Source: JAFEBO01 sp050730655 (GTDB lineage: Bacteria; Planctomycetota; Phycisphaerae; Phycisphaerales; UBA1924). Taken from it: a stretch of 64,000 bases of DNA. This document shows positions 45,116 through 52,493 of the stretch, in pieces (the first letter of the stretch is position 1; each line of letters opens with the position of its first letter). The position numbers were made by a program, and so were the translations under genes. The stretch is from assembly GCA_050730655.1 (NCBI GenBank), contig JBOHNL010000014.1, positions 496,001 to 560,000 of the forward strand. The letters run 5' to 3'. The notes under the pieces were generated by a model. That model did no database searches and was not told the origin of the DNA. It saw only the letters and a list, made by a program, of their open reading frames with translations.

Positions 45116-45886
45116 ATGAAGAACGGGAAGAATGTGCTGATTGCCTCGATGAGCATCGTCTGTGGCATGGCGATGACATCGCTCGCCGGCGACACGCCGA
45201 TCACTTCGCCCGCGGCAGCGCCCGCCGGAACTCCGGCTTCGAAGACCGAGAGCCAGCCCGCGACCGCTCCAAAGTCCGAGGTGAAAGACGCGACGAACGC
45301 GGACAAAGCCAAGGACGCAAAGGCGAAGGCTGAACCCGCCGCCCCCTCGCTCGCGCCCGGCGCGGTCGGCTCGCTCGCATCGCTCCAGGAACATTTTCCA
45401 TCGCTGAAGTCGGCGAGCAAAGCCGATGGCACGCTGATCATCGAAGAGCGTTTCCCAGTGACCGGCAAGGGCACGCTCGAAGACCCCTTCGTCGTCACGT
45501 GGGATCAGCTCACCTCGGCCTCCGAGGTGTACGACCCGCGCAAGGGTCAGAAGAAGATCCCCGATCGCGTCCAGATGCTCGATGGCCAGTTCGTGACCGT
45601 CACCGGCTATGTCGCATTTCCGATTTACGTCAAAGAGCCCAAAGAGATGCTCTCGATGCTGAATCAGTGGGACGGCTGCTGCATCGGTACGCCCCCGACG
45701 CCCTACGACGCGATCGAGGTGCATCTGAAAGATCCCGCGACGAAAGAGCAGCGGATGGCGACGTACGGCACGATCTCGGGACGGCTGAGTGTGAAGCCGT
45801 ATCTCGTTGGTGATTGGCTTGTCGGGTTGTACGTGATGGACGAGGCGGCGGTGAGCAAGCCGAAGCAGGGTGGGACGGGGAGCTAA
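45116..45886 (+). CDS. DUF3299 exported protein of the ABC operon
   Basis: 256 aa from the ATG at 45116, with GGAG 7 bases upstream. A signal peptide (about 1-25) is followed by an Ala/Lys/Pro-rich linker (to about 80) and the DUF3299 region (about 130-240): QMLDGQFVTVTGYVAFP and NQWDGCCIGTPPTPYDAIEVHL, with the paired Cys in DGCCIG. Function unknown; members are often next to ABC genes of this type, as here. The GCC pair and the position after a permease with a His-rich loop make metal or redox binding a reasonable guess. Confidence 0.8.
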   Translation: MKNGKNVLIASMSIVCGMAMTSLAGDTPITSPAAAPAGTPASKTESQPATAPKSEVKDATNADKAKDAKAKAEPAAPSLAPGAVGSLASLQEHFPSLKSASKADGTLIIEERFPVTGKGTLEDPFVVTWDQLTSASEVYDPRKGQKKIPDRVQMLDGQFVTVTGYVAFPIYVKEPKEMLSMLNQWDGCCIGTPPTPYDAIEVHLKDPATKEQRMATYGTISGRLSVKPYLVGDWLVGLYVMDEAAVSKPKQGGTGS

Positions 45887-45961
45887 AGGTTTGAGACTGC
45901 GGGTGGATCGGGAAAGGGTCGTGGCTGACGGCGGCGCAGCCGCTCACTAAACTCCGGTCCT

Positions 45962-46624
45962 ATGCCATTGAACCGCGATCAGATCACTCAACGCGCCGCC
46001 AAAGAACTTCGTGATGGGTTCATCGTGAACCTGGGTATCGGGATGCCAACGCTGGTGGCGAACTATGTGCCCCCGGGCATGGACATCTGGCTGCAGTCGG
46101 AGAACGGACTACTCGGCATGGGCCCGTTTCCGAGTGAAGCCGAAGTCGATGCGGACCTGATCAATGCCGGAAAGCAGACGATCACGGCGCGGGCGGGGGC
46201 GTCGTACTTCTCGAGCGCCGAGAGCTTTCAGATGATCCGGGGCGGACACGTCGATCTGACGATTCTGGGCGCGATGCAGGTGAGCCAGGACGGAGACTTG
46301 GCCAACTGGATGGTGCCCGGCAAGATGGTCAAAGGGATGGGCGGTGCGATGGACCTTGTCGCGGGGGCGAAAAAAGTCATCGTGACGATGGAACACGTCG
46401 CAAAGGATGACGCGGCAAAGGTCGTCAAGCAGTGCTCGCTTCCACTCACAGGCAAAAAGTGCGTCGACATGCTCATTACCGATTTGTGCGTGATGGAGAT
46501 GGATCCAGTCAAACGCCGCTTCGTGCTGACGGAAGTCGCGCCGGGTACGACCGTTGATGAAATCAAGCAGAAGACCGAAGCCGAATTCATCGTCGCGCCA
46601 AACGTGAAGACGGTCGCCGTGTGA
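45962..46624 (+). CDS. scoB: 3-oxoacid CoA-transferase subunit B
   Basis: 220 aa, normal subunit B length. The catalytic Glu motif SENGLLGMGPFP (about 42-53) and GGHVDLTILGAMQVSQDGDLANWMVPGKMVKGMGGAMDLV are those of the beta subunit of succinyl-CoA:3-ketoacid (or acetoacetate) CoA-transferase. The enzyme moves CoA between succinate or acetate and acetoacetate in ketone-body or short-chain acid use. Subunit A, normally directly upstream, is absent: the upstream gene is a DUF3299 protein. It overlaps the next gene (GTGA at 46621), so they are co-translated. Confidence 0.93.
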   Translation: MPLNRDQITQRAAKELRDGFIVNLGIGMPTLVANYVPPGMDIWLQSENGLLGMGPFPSEAEVDADLINAGKQTITARAGASYFSSAESFQMIRGGHVDLTILGAMQVSQDGDLANWMVPGKMVKGMGGAMDLVAGAKKVIVTMEHVAKDDAAKVVKQCSLPLTGKKCVDMLITDLCVMEMDPVKRRFVLTEVAPGTTVDEIKQKTEAEFIVAPNVKTVAV

Positions 46625-47748
46625 GCACCTTCTTCGACTCCCATCTCGATCTCGCGTATCTCGCGGTGAACCGGCGCGATATGGCCGCGGCGAACCCGCT
46701 CGACTCGGGTGGGCCCGATCAGCCGGGGTGCGTCACGCTTCCATCGCTGCGCGACGGCAACGTGCGCTTCGTGCTCGCGACGATTTTTACGGAGCGCGAC
46801 GGCAAAGGCCCCGAGGGATATTCCGACGAGGCTCGCGCGCACATAGTGGGGAAGGCTCAGCTTGAGGTCTATCTGACTTGGGCGGAGAAGGGCTTGATCT
46901 CGATCGACCTGTGCGATGCGCTGCATGTCGATCCGGGGACCGGCGAACTGCGGGGTGGAATGGGCGTGGCCGAAGTTGTCGCGCCGCCGGTAAAAGCAAG
47001 GGTCGAGCGGCTTACGGAGCCCCGCAGTCCGGCGCTGCGCATTGGCATCCTCATGGAAAATGCGGACCCGATCCGCTCGCCACGCGAACTCGAGTGGTGG
47101 GCGAGCGAAGGGCTGGTTGCGATCGGGTTGACGTGGGCGAAGAGCTCGCGCTACGCGACCGGCAACAGCGAAGATCCCGCAACGAACAAGATCGGGATTA
47201 CACCGGCCGGAAGCGAACTGGTGCGCGAGATGGACCGCATCGGGATCGTGCACGATCTCTCGCATCTCTCCGATCGCGCAACCGATGACCTGCTCGAAAT
47301 GACGGATAGGCCGGTGATCGCATCGCACTCCAACTGCCGCGCGATTGTTGCGAGCGGTGCGAACGCACCTGAGAATCTGCAACGGCATCTCAAGGACGAA
47401 ACGATCCGCGAGATCGGCAAGCGCGGCGGCGTCATCGGCCTGAATCTGCTTTCACAGTTCCTGATTCCCGGTGGTGGGCGCGTGCGGCGCGCGACGATCG
47501 AAGAAGCCATCGCCCACGTCGAGCGGATCTGCGAACTCACGGGTTCGCGCAAGCATGTCGGGCTTGGTTCGGATGCCGACGGCGGGATCAGCCGCGAACG
47601 TCTCCCTCAGGGCATTGACTTGCCCCGCGATTTCCAGAAACTGGCCGACGCGCTCGCAAAGCGGGGCTGGAATGAAACCGATGTCGCCGGGTTTGCGTTC
47701 GGCAACTGGTTCGAATTCTGGGGTCGTGCGCCGGTGATGACAAACTAG
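46621..47748 (+). CDS. Membrane dipeptidase family (peptidase M19) protein
   Basis: 375 aa from a GTG that overlaps the scoB stop. Zinc-site motifs of renal dipeptidase relatives: FDSHLDLAYLA (H-x-D near the N-terminus), LMENADPI, HDLSHLSDRATDDLLEMTDRPVIASHSNCRAI and GLGSDADGG. It probably cleaves dipeptides or related amides, including D-amino-acid forms; substrate unknown. No signal peptide is visible, so it is likely cytoplasmic. Its stop shares the tetranucleotide CTAG with the stop of the converging M48 gene. Confidence 0.88.
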   Translation: MSTFFDSHLDLAYLAVNRRDMAAANPLDSGGPDQPGCVTLPSLRDGNVRFVLATIFTERDGKGPEGYSDEARAHIVGKAQLEVYLTWAEKGLISIDLCDALHVDPGTGELRGGMGVAEVVAPPVKARVERLTEPRSPALRIGILMENADPIRSPRELEWWASEGLVAIGLTWAKSSRYATGNSEDPATNKIGITPAGSELVREMDRIGIVHDLSHLSDRATDDLLEMTDRPVIASHSNCRAIVASGANAPENLQRHLKDETIREIGKRGGVIGLNLLSQFLIPGGGRVRRATIEEAIAHVERICELTGSRKHVGLGSDADGGISRERLPQGIDLPRDFQKLADALAKRGWNETDVAGFAFGNWFEFWGRAPVMTN

Positions 47749-48704
47749 TGCGAGGCTGCCGTTACGCCCAGCATTCGCCAATCGGGCATGAGCGGGAACG
47801 GGTTGCCGTCGTCCTTCACATGTGTGCCGATACCGGCCGCAGCGAGCGAATCTTGCTTCACAAGCGCCGCAAGTTTCGGAAGGAACTGCGTCTTAAACTG
47901 CTCAGCGTTGAGCTTGTATTGCGGATTGTTCTGCGTGTACTTGTAATCGGTGTCGATGATTTGCTGAATCGCCTTAATACGCGTGTCGGGAATCGGGTGA
48001 GTCTGCAGGAACTCGGGCTGGTTTGAAGTTCCGGCCTCCTTCTTGAGAATCTCCATCACCTGCAACTGGCCGATCGGGTTGTAGAAGCACTTGACCATGT
48101 AGCGCATGCCAAGCGTGTCGGCTTCGCTTTCCTGGCCTCGGTCGTAGCTGAGGAGCGTGATCTGCACTGCTTGGCCGGCGAGCCCGGTGATGGCGTCGCC
48201 GCCGCCACCAATGACAGCGCTGATAACAGAGAGTCCGACCGAGGCGCCGGTCTGACGTGTGACCTTCTCGTTGATGTGGCGCGCCGTTACGTGGCCGATT
48301 TCGTGCCCGAGCACGCCGGCCATCTGCGCTTCGTTCGTCATCTTGATTGCGAGACCCTTGGACACAAAGACTTTTCCGCCGGGAAGGGCGAAAGCGTTGA
48401 TGACGTCGCTGTCAAGGAGTGCAAACTCCCACGGCAGGCCGGGGTTGTCCGCTTCGGTTTGCGCGGCAAGCTGATGACCGAGGTTGGAGACGTACGCCCG
48501 CGCGTCGGCGTTCTTGACCTCGCCCCCGTACTCCTTCAGCATCTCGGGCTTGGATTCGATGCCCATTTTAATTTCGTCGTCGCGCGACAACATGTTGAGC
48601 TGTGAGCGGCCGGTGGTCGGGTTGGTGCTGCACGCGGCCATCAAGAAGGGAAGGATGGCGACCGCAAGGGTTCGGAGGGCGATGGACAGCGGGAAATGGC
48701 GCAT
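47745..48704 (-). CDS. M48-family metallopeptidase lipoprotein
   Basis: 319 aa from the ATG at 48704, chosen for the GAGGAG ribosome site 7 bases upstream and the resulting lipoprotein signal (lipobox MAAC at about 21-24); the longer reading to 48797 lacks both. Active-site motif HEIGHVTARH with the third zinc ligand in ESEADTLGMRYM. This is the BepA/LoiP-like group of periplasmic proteases attached to the outer membrane, involved in quality control of outer-membrane proteins. It is divergent from menG (128 bp). Confidence 0.9.
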   Translation of the reverse strand: MRHFPLSIALRTLAVAILPFLMAACSTNPTTGRSQLNMLSRDDEIKMGIESKPEMLKEYGGEVKNADARAYVSNLGHQLAAQTEADNPGLPWEFALLDSDVINAFALPGGKVFVSKGLAIKMTNEAQMAGVLGHEIGHVTARHINEKVTRQTGASVGLSVISAVIGGGGDAITGLAGQAVQITLLSYDRGQESEADTLGMRYMVKCFYNPIGQLQVMEILKKEAGTSNQPEFLQTHPIPDTRIKAIQQIIDTDYKYTQNNPQYKLNAEQFKTQFLPKLAALVKQDSLAAAGIGTHVKDDGNPFPLMPDWRMLGVTAASH

Positions 48705-48832
48705 AGATATCTCCTCGAAGTAGGAGGCAAGAACATCGGCAAGGCGGAACATTCTTGTCAATGAAGCCGCCTCGCGGGATGCCTCTAGAAATACCATGGG
48801 ATGGTTCGCAAGTGCTCAATCCCGACTGAAAA

Positions 48833-49627
48833 ATGGCTCATCCTTCTTCCATCCCGACCGGCCGCACCGAATCTTCCGCATGGAACGAGCGCGAGCTTGC
48901 CTCCAATCCGCACGAGAACTCCGAAAAAGCGGGTAAGGTCCGGCGCATGTTCGGGGCGATCGCGGGCAGTTATGACCTGAACAACCGCTTGCATTCGTTT
49001 GGTCGCGATCAGGCGTGGCGCAAGTACGCCGTGCGTGCCGCGGCGGTGAAGCCGGGCGATCGCGTGTTGGACGTTGCGTGCGGGACGGGCGACCTGACCG
49101 AGTGGTTTGCGCGCACCGGAGCGAAGGAAGTCATCGGGCTCGATTTCACGCGAGCGATGCTCGCTGTCGCCCGCGACAAGCGCACTCGCAATTTGACGCA
49201 GGAACAAGCGGCAAAAGTGTCGTATATCGAAGGCGATGCGATGGCGCTGCCCTTCGAGAACGAAAGCTTCGATGCGTTGTCGATCGCATTTGGCATTCGC
49301 AATGTTTCCGAACCCGCTCGGGCGCTCGCGGAGTTTTGTCGCGTACTCAAACCCGGCGGCAGGCTCGTTGTGCTCGAGTTTGACCGGCCTTCCTGGTTTC
49401 CGATGCGTCAGTTGAATGACTTCTACTGCGGCTGGGTCATGCCGCGCACGGCTTCGCTGATCGCACGCGATCGCTCCGGGGCGTATCGCTACCTGCCGAA
49501 AAGTGTGGGAACGTTCTTGAGCCGTAGACAGATGGAAGAAGCGGCTGCAAACGCGGGTTTTCGCGATGTGAGTTCGAAGGCGCTAACGCTCGGAATCTGC
49601 ATTTGCTATCGCGCAGCGCGGGTTTAG
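48833..49627 (+). CDS. menG: Demethylmenaquinone methyltransferase (UbiE/MenG)
   Basis: 264 aa. Typical UbiE/MenG features: VRRMFGAIAGSYDLNNRLHSFGRDQAWRKYAV (about 36-67), SAM motif VLDVACGTGDLTEWF (78-92), DALSIAFGIRNVSEPARALAEFCRVLKPGGRLVVLEF and, near the C-terminus, YLPKSVGTFLSRRQMEEAAANAGF. It methylates demethylmenaquinone in the last step of menaquinone synthesis. With mqnE in the same window, menaquinone rather than ubiquinone is the likely product. An N-terminal extension of about 30 residues is not conserved. Confidence 0.93.
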   Translation: MAHPSSIPTGRTESSAWNERELASNPHENSEKAGKVRRMFGAIAGSYDLNNRLHSFGRDQAWRKYAVRAAAVKPGDRVLDVACGTGDLTEWFARTGAKEVIGLDFTRAMLAVARDKRTRNLTQEQAAKVSYIEGDAMALPFENESFDALSIAFGIRNVSEPARALAEFCRVLKPGGRLVVLEFDRPSWFPMRQLNDFYCGWVMPRTASLIARDRSGAYRYLPKSVGTFLSRRQMEEAAANAGFRDVSSKALTLGICICYRAARV

Positions 49628-49997
49628 CCGGCAAAATGGGCAGGATGATCCGCTTTTTCGGCCATGCCGGGAGCGCGTGTGCTGCGCAGAATAGTTCTCG
49701 GACGTGCCCAGAATCCCCCGATTTTCCGGTTTTGACGGTCTCAAGTCATTTATTATCGGTCCTAGGACTGCGAACCGGGGTCTCTCGCATCATGCACCAA
49801 TGTTCACGCATTGAAATGGGGGGGCTCGATGAGTGCAAGCCGGACGAGATGGCTCGCCCGCCCGCAGGGGACCAGCGGGACTTTGAGACACGACCGATTC
49901 AGCCAGGATGGCTGGAGCGGAATTCCAGGGCCGCGAGTCATCGCGGCACCGCAAGTCACTGCCCCAACCCCTCAACCCCTCAGCGGAGACGAACTTC
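49628..49997 (+). other. 370-bp gene-free leader region before the B12-fold gene
   Basis: No gene is seen. A TTGACG (about 49733) with AT-rich TTATTATC downstream suggests a promoter, but the spacing is short. The stretch 49790-49990 is GC-rich with a perfect 7-bp hairpin GCCGCGA-GTCA-TCGCGGC near 49932. I checked it for a cobalamin riboswitch because of the downstream gene and did not find the conserved boxes. Confidence 0.4.
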
Positions 49998-50741
49998 ATG
50001 GCCCAGGAAATTCTTGTCGAGCGTTTGTTCGAAGCACTGATCAACGGAGACCGCGGGGCGGCCCGGTCGATTGTCGAAGAGTCGATGAAAAGCGGCGTCA
50101 GGCCAGCCGTGGTTCTGACCAACCTCTTCTGGCCGACCCACGAACTGATCGAGCGCATGCACCGCGCCGACCAGCTCGGCCGCATCGGCTATCACATGTC
50201 GACCCGCATGCTCCGCGTACTGATCGATCAGACCGCTGGTCGCCTCAACCGCCAGCCGTTTAACGGCCAGACGGTCTTTGCCTGCTGCGGCACGGCCGAA
50301 GGCGAAGAACTCGGCGCGCAGGTGGCAGTCGATCTTCTTGAGGCGAGCGGCTTCCGCGTCACCTTTGGTGGCGGCGGCATCCCGTCCGACGAGATTCTCT
50401 CGCACGTGCAGGAAACGCAGCCCAGCTATCTGGTGATGTTCTGCTCGGCCGCGGCTGATCTGCCGGGCATTCGCCAGTTGGTCGATCAGCTCCGCGAGAT
50501 CGCGGCGTGCAAAAAGACTCAGATCGCCGTCGGTGGTGGCGTGTTCAACAGAGCGGAAGGCTTGGCTGATGAGATCGGCGCCAAAATGCATGCGGGCAGC
50601 CCGCTTGAATTGGTGCAGCTTCTCATTCAGCCAGAGGCCTTTCTCGCCCAGCGAGCAGAGGTCGAGCAGCGCGAGGCGACACGAGCGCTCCTGGCCCGAG
50701 CGGAGGCACGCGCGGCGATGAAGAAGCGTCGCGCCGCGTAA
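49998..50741 (+). CDS. Cobalamin-binding-fold protein with altered axial-ligand motif
   Basis: 247 aa from the ATG at 49998, with CGGAG about 10 bases upstream. The first 85 residues form a helical cap like the MetH/CarH four-helix module (LFEALINGDRGAARSIVEESMKSG, WPTHELIERMHRADQLGRIGYH). The second half is a flavodoxin-like B12 fold (VAVDLLEASGFRVTFGGGGIPSDEIL, VGGGVFN). The key D-x-H-x-x-G motif reads E101-G-E103-E-L-G106, so the axial His is replaced by Glu. It may bind cobalamin base-on, bind another ligand, or sense nothing. No DNA-binding domain is present. The tail (about 215-247) is a charged helix. A strong terminator follows. Confidence 0.75.
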   Translation: MAQEILVERLFEALINGDRGAARSIVEESMKSGVRPAVVLTNLFWPTHELIERMHRADQLGRIGYHMSTRMLRVLIDQTAGRLNRQPFNGQTVFACCGTAEGEELGAQVAVDLLEASGFRVTFGGGGIPSDEILSHVQETQPSYLVMFCSAAADLPGIRQLVDQLREIAACKKTQIAVGGGVFNRAEGLADEIGAKMHAGSPLELVQLLIQPEAFLAQRAEVEQREATRALLARAEARAAMKKRRAA

Positions 50742-50770
50742 TTCGGTTCTGGTAAGCAAAAATGACTTTG

Positions 50771-50804
50771 CAGGCCCCGCATTACGCGGGGCCTGTTTTT
50801 TTTT
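50771..50804 (+). terminator. Strong rho-independent terminator
   Basis: A perfect 10-bp stem CAGGCCCCGC / GCGGGGCCTG with an ATTAC loop is followed by nine T residues. It ends the B12-fold gene, 29 bp after its stop. Confidence 0.93.
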
Positions 50805-50826
50805 GAGGGGAGGTCGTGCCGTGCGG

Positions 50827-51390
50827 CTATTTCAGCGGATGCAACTGGCGCTCTTCGCGATTGCGATTCCACGATTCGAGCGCTGGCGGATGGTCCTTTA
50901 CGAACTTAATCAGTTGGCTTGCAGAGCATGACAATCGGAGCGACGCCTTCTTGGCGTCGAATCCGCTCGCGGCAATTACATCGAGCGCTTCGGCAAGCAA
51001 TGAAGGGAAATCGATGTGTTCGGGGCTGCAGGTGATGCGACCCGATTTACACCGAGATCGCCAGAGATCGCTCGTGACGTCACCGAACGAATCGCGGGCT
51101 ACTGGGGCGCAGCGGATCTGAGTTGCAAGTGCCAACCGCAGCCGGCGCAGCGCGACTTTGCGATTTTCCTCGGCGCTGCGCCGCTCAGACGCGTGCGTCT
51201 CGATTCCGGTGGGCTGATGAAGAAGCGTGATCTTGGTTTCGACCTTGTTCCGATTCTGACCACCGGGTCCGCCGTCGCGGCCTCGCGTTACTTTGATGGA
51301 CTTCAGCAATTCCTCGTCGGGCAACGCGGCTGGGTGAGCGCTCGGCTGGGGCGAACCGCTGGAGCCCGACTTGGGTCGCAGGTCGTGCAT
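50827..51390 (-). CDS. Release-factor-like protein with GGQ motif
   Basis: 187 aa. The peptidyl-tRNA hydrolysis motif GGPGGQNRNKVET lies at about 40-52, followed by HASERRSAEENRKVALRRLRLAL, matching domain 3 of class I release factors. There is no codon-recognition domain, so it is of the ArfB / RF-H / mitochondrial MTRFR type that rescues stalled ribosomes. An insertion of about 70 residues after the GGQ domain and a basic end (NRNREERQLHPLK) are seen; the ArfB-type C-terminal helix is not certain. Its ATG overlaps the tsaD stop in TAATG, so the two are coupled. Confidence 0.75.
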   Translation of the reverse strand: MHDLRPKSGSSGSPQPSAHPAALPDEELLKSIKVTRGRDGGPGGQNRNKVETKITLLHQPTGIETHASERRSAEENRKVALRRLRLALATQIRCAPVARDSFGDVTSDLWRSRCKSGRITCSPEHIDFPSLLAEALDVIAASGFDAKKASLRLSCSASQLIKFVKDHPPALESWNRNREERQLHPLK

Positions 51391-52478
51391 TAGCAGGCTG
51401 TGGTGGGTGTCGGTTCGAGCGCGAGGTCGCTGACGCGACCAGCTGCGTGGAGGTGAAATGCAAGACCCGCAATCATCGCGGCGTTGTCGACGCAGTATTT
51501 CAACGCCGGAAGGTGCAGGCGAAGGCCGCTGGCAGCGGCGAAGGTTTCGAGTTCGCGGCGCAGGCGCGAATTGGCGGTAACACCGCCGCCAGTCAATAGA
51601 GTGGTTGGATTCACGCCCGAGTCGCGCACTTGCGAAAGCGCGCGTTCGAGTTTGAGTGTCACCGTCTTTGCCGCGGCACGTTGGAAGGTGGCCGCAAGAT
51701 CACGCCGACGCTCGTCGGTCATGGGTGGCGGGGGTGTGTATCGAGATTCGGCCCGGTGGTGGGCCGGATGATCGGGCACGCCACGGACTTCGTAGAGCAT
51801 CGCAGTCTTCAGTCCTGAGAAAGAAAAATCCAGCGAAGTGGGGGAGAGGCGGCTGATCGGCAGGTCGGCGACGCGTTCATCGGCTCGGGTGGATTGGGCG
51901 AGCTTGTCCAGGTTGGGCCCGCCGGGGTACGGCAGGCCGAGGATCGTCGCCACCTTGTCGTACGCCTCCCCCAGCGCGTCGTCGATCGTCGCTCCAAGGC
52001 GTTTCAGGCTCGTCCAGGACGAGAGCTGGTAGATCGACGTGTGGCCACCACTTACGACCAAGCCAAGGGCAGGAAAGACGTCTGGGGCAGCGGAGGGCGT
52101 GGCGTTGGCCTCGGCCAAGAGGCCCGCGTACAGATGCGCGTGAACGTGATCGACGCCGACCAGGGGTTTGCCGAGCGACCACGCTAGGGCCTTGGCTGCG
52201 GCGACACCCACGAGCAGCGACCCGATGAGGCCGGGGCGATATCCGACCGCGATCGCGTCGATTTGATCGAGCGAGATGCCTGCCGCCCGGATCGCGTTGT
52301 CTGCGATCGGCAGCATGTTCTCGCAATGAGCGCGGCTGGCGAGTTCGGGAACCACGCCGCCGAACTGCGTGTGGATCTCGTGCTGGCTTGAGACGACGCT
52401 CGAAAGTACTTCGACCCCATCGCACACCACCGCGACGGCGGTTTCGTCGCACGAGGTTTCGATGCCCAGAACGTTCAT
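51390..52478 (-). CDS. tsaD: tRNA N6-adenosine threonylcarbamoyltransferase
   Basis: 362 aa. Starts MNVLGIETSCDETAVAVV and contains the iron-binding region with SRAHCENMLPIADNAI, VDHVHAHLYAGL, VSGGHTSIY, and DDALGEAYDKVATILGLPYPGGP, then SFSGLKTAML. TsaD (Kae1/Gcp) transfers threonylcarbamoyl from TsaB-C products to A37 of ANN-decoding tRNAs, with TsaB and TsaE. It lies between ctpA (15 bp upstream) and the GGQ protein, so ctpA-tsaD-GGQ are probably one transcript. Confidence 0.95.
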   Translation of the reverse strand: MNVLGIETSCDETAVAVVCDGVEVLSSVVSSQHEIHTQFGGVVPELASRAHCENMLPIADNAIRAAGISLDQIDAIAVGYRPGLIGSLLVGVAAAKALAWSLGKPLVGVDHVHAHLYAGLLAEANATPSAAPDVFPALGLVVSGGHTSIYQLSSWTSLKRLGATIDDALGEAYDKVATILGLPYPGGPNLDKLAQSTRADERVADLPISRLSPTSLDFSFSGLKTAMLYEVRGVPDHPAHHRAESRYTPPPPMTDERRRDLAATFQRAAAKTVTLKLERALSQVRDSGVNPTTLLTGGGVTANSRLRRELETFAAASGLRLHLPALKYCVDNAAMIAGLAFHLHAAGRVSDLALEPTPTTAC

Positions 52479-52493
52479 CGACTACAGCATCGC

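Noticed and set aside
18650..49770. CCTAGGA-centred palindromes at 18653 and 49762 as a shared operator
   Set aside because: Only the 7-bp core is common, flanks differ, and the genes behind them are unrelated; likely chance.
49628..49997. Cobalamin riboswitch before the B12-fold gene
   Set aside because: There is a hairpin and a CACTGCC-like end, but the B12 box and the other conserved blocks are missing.
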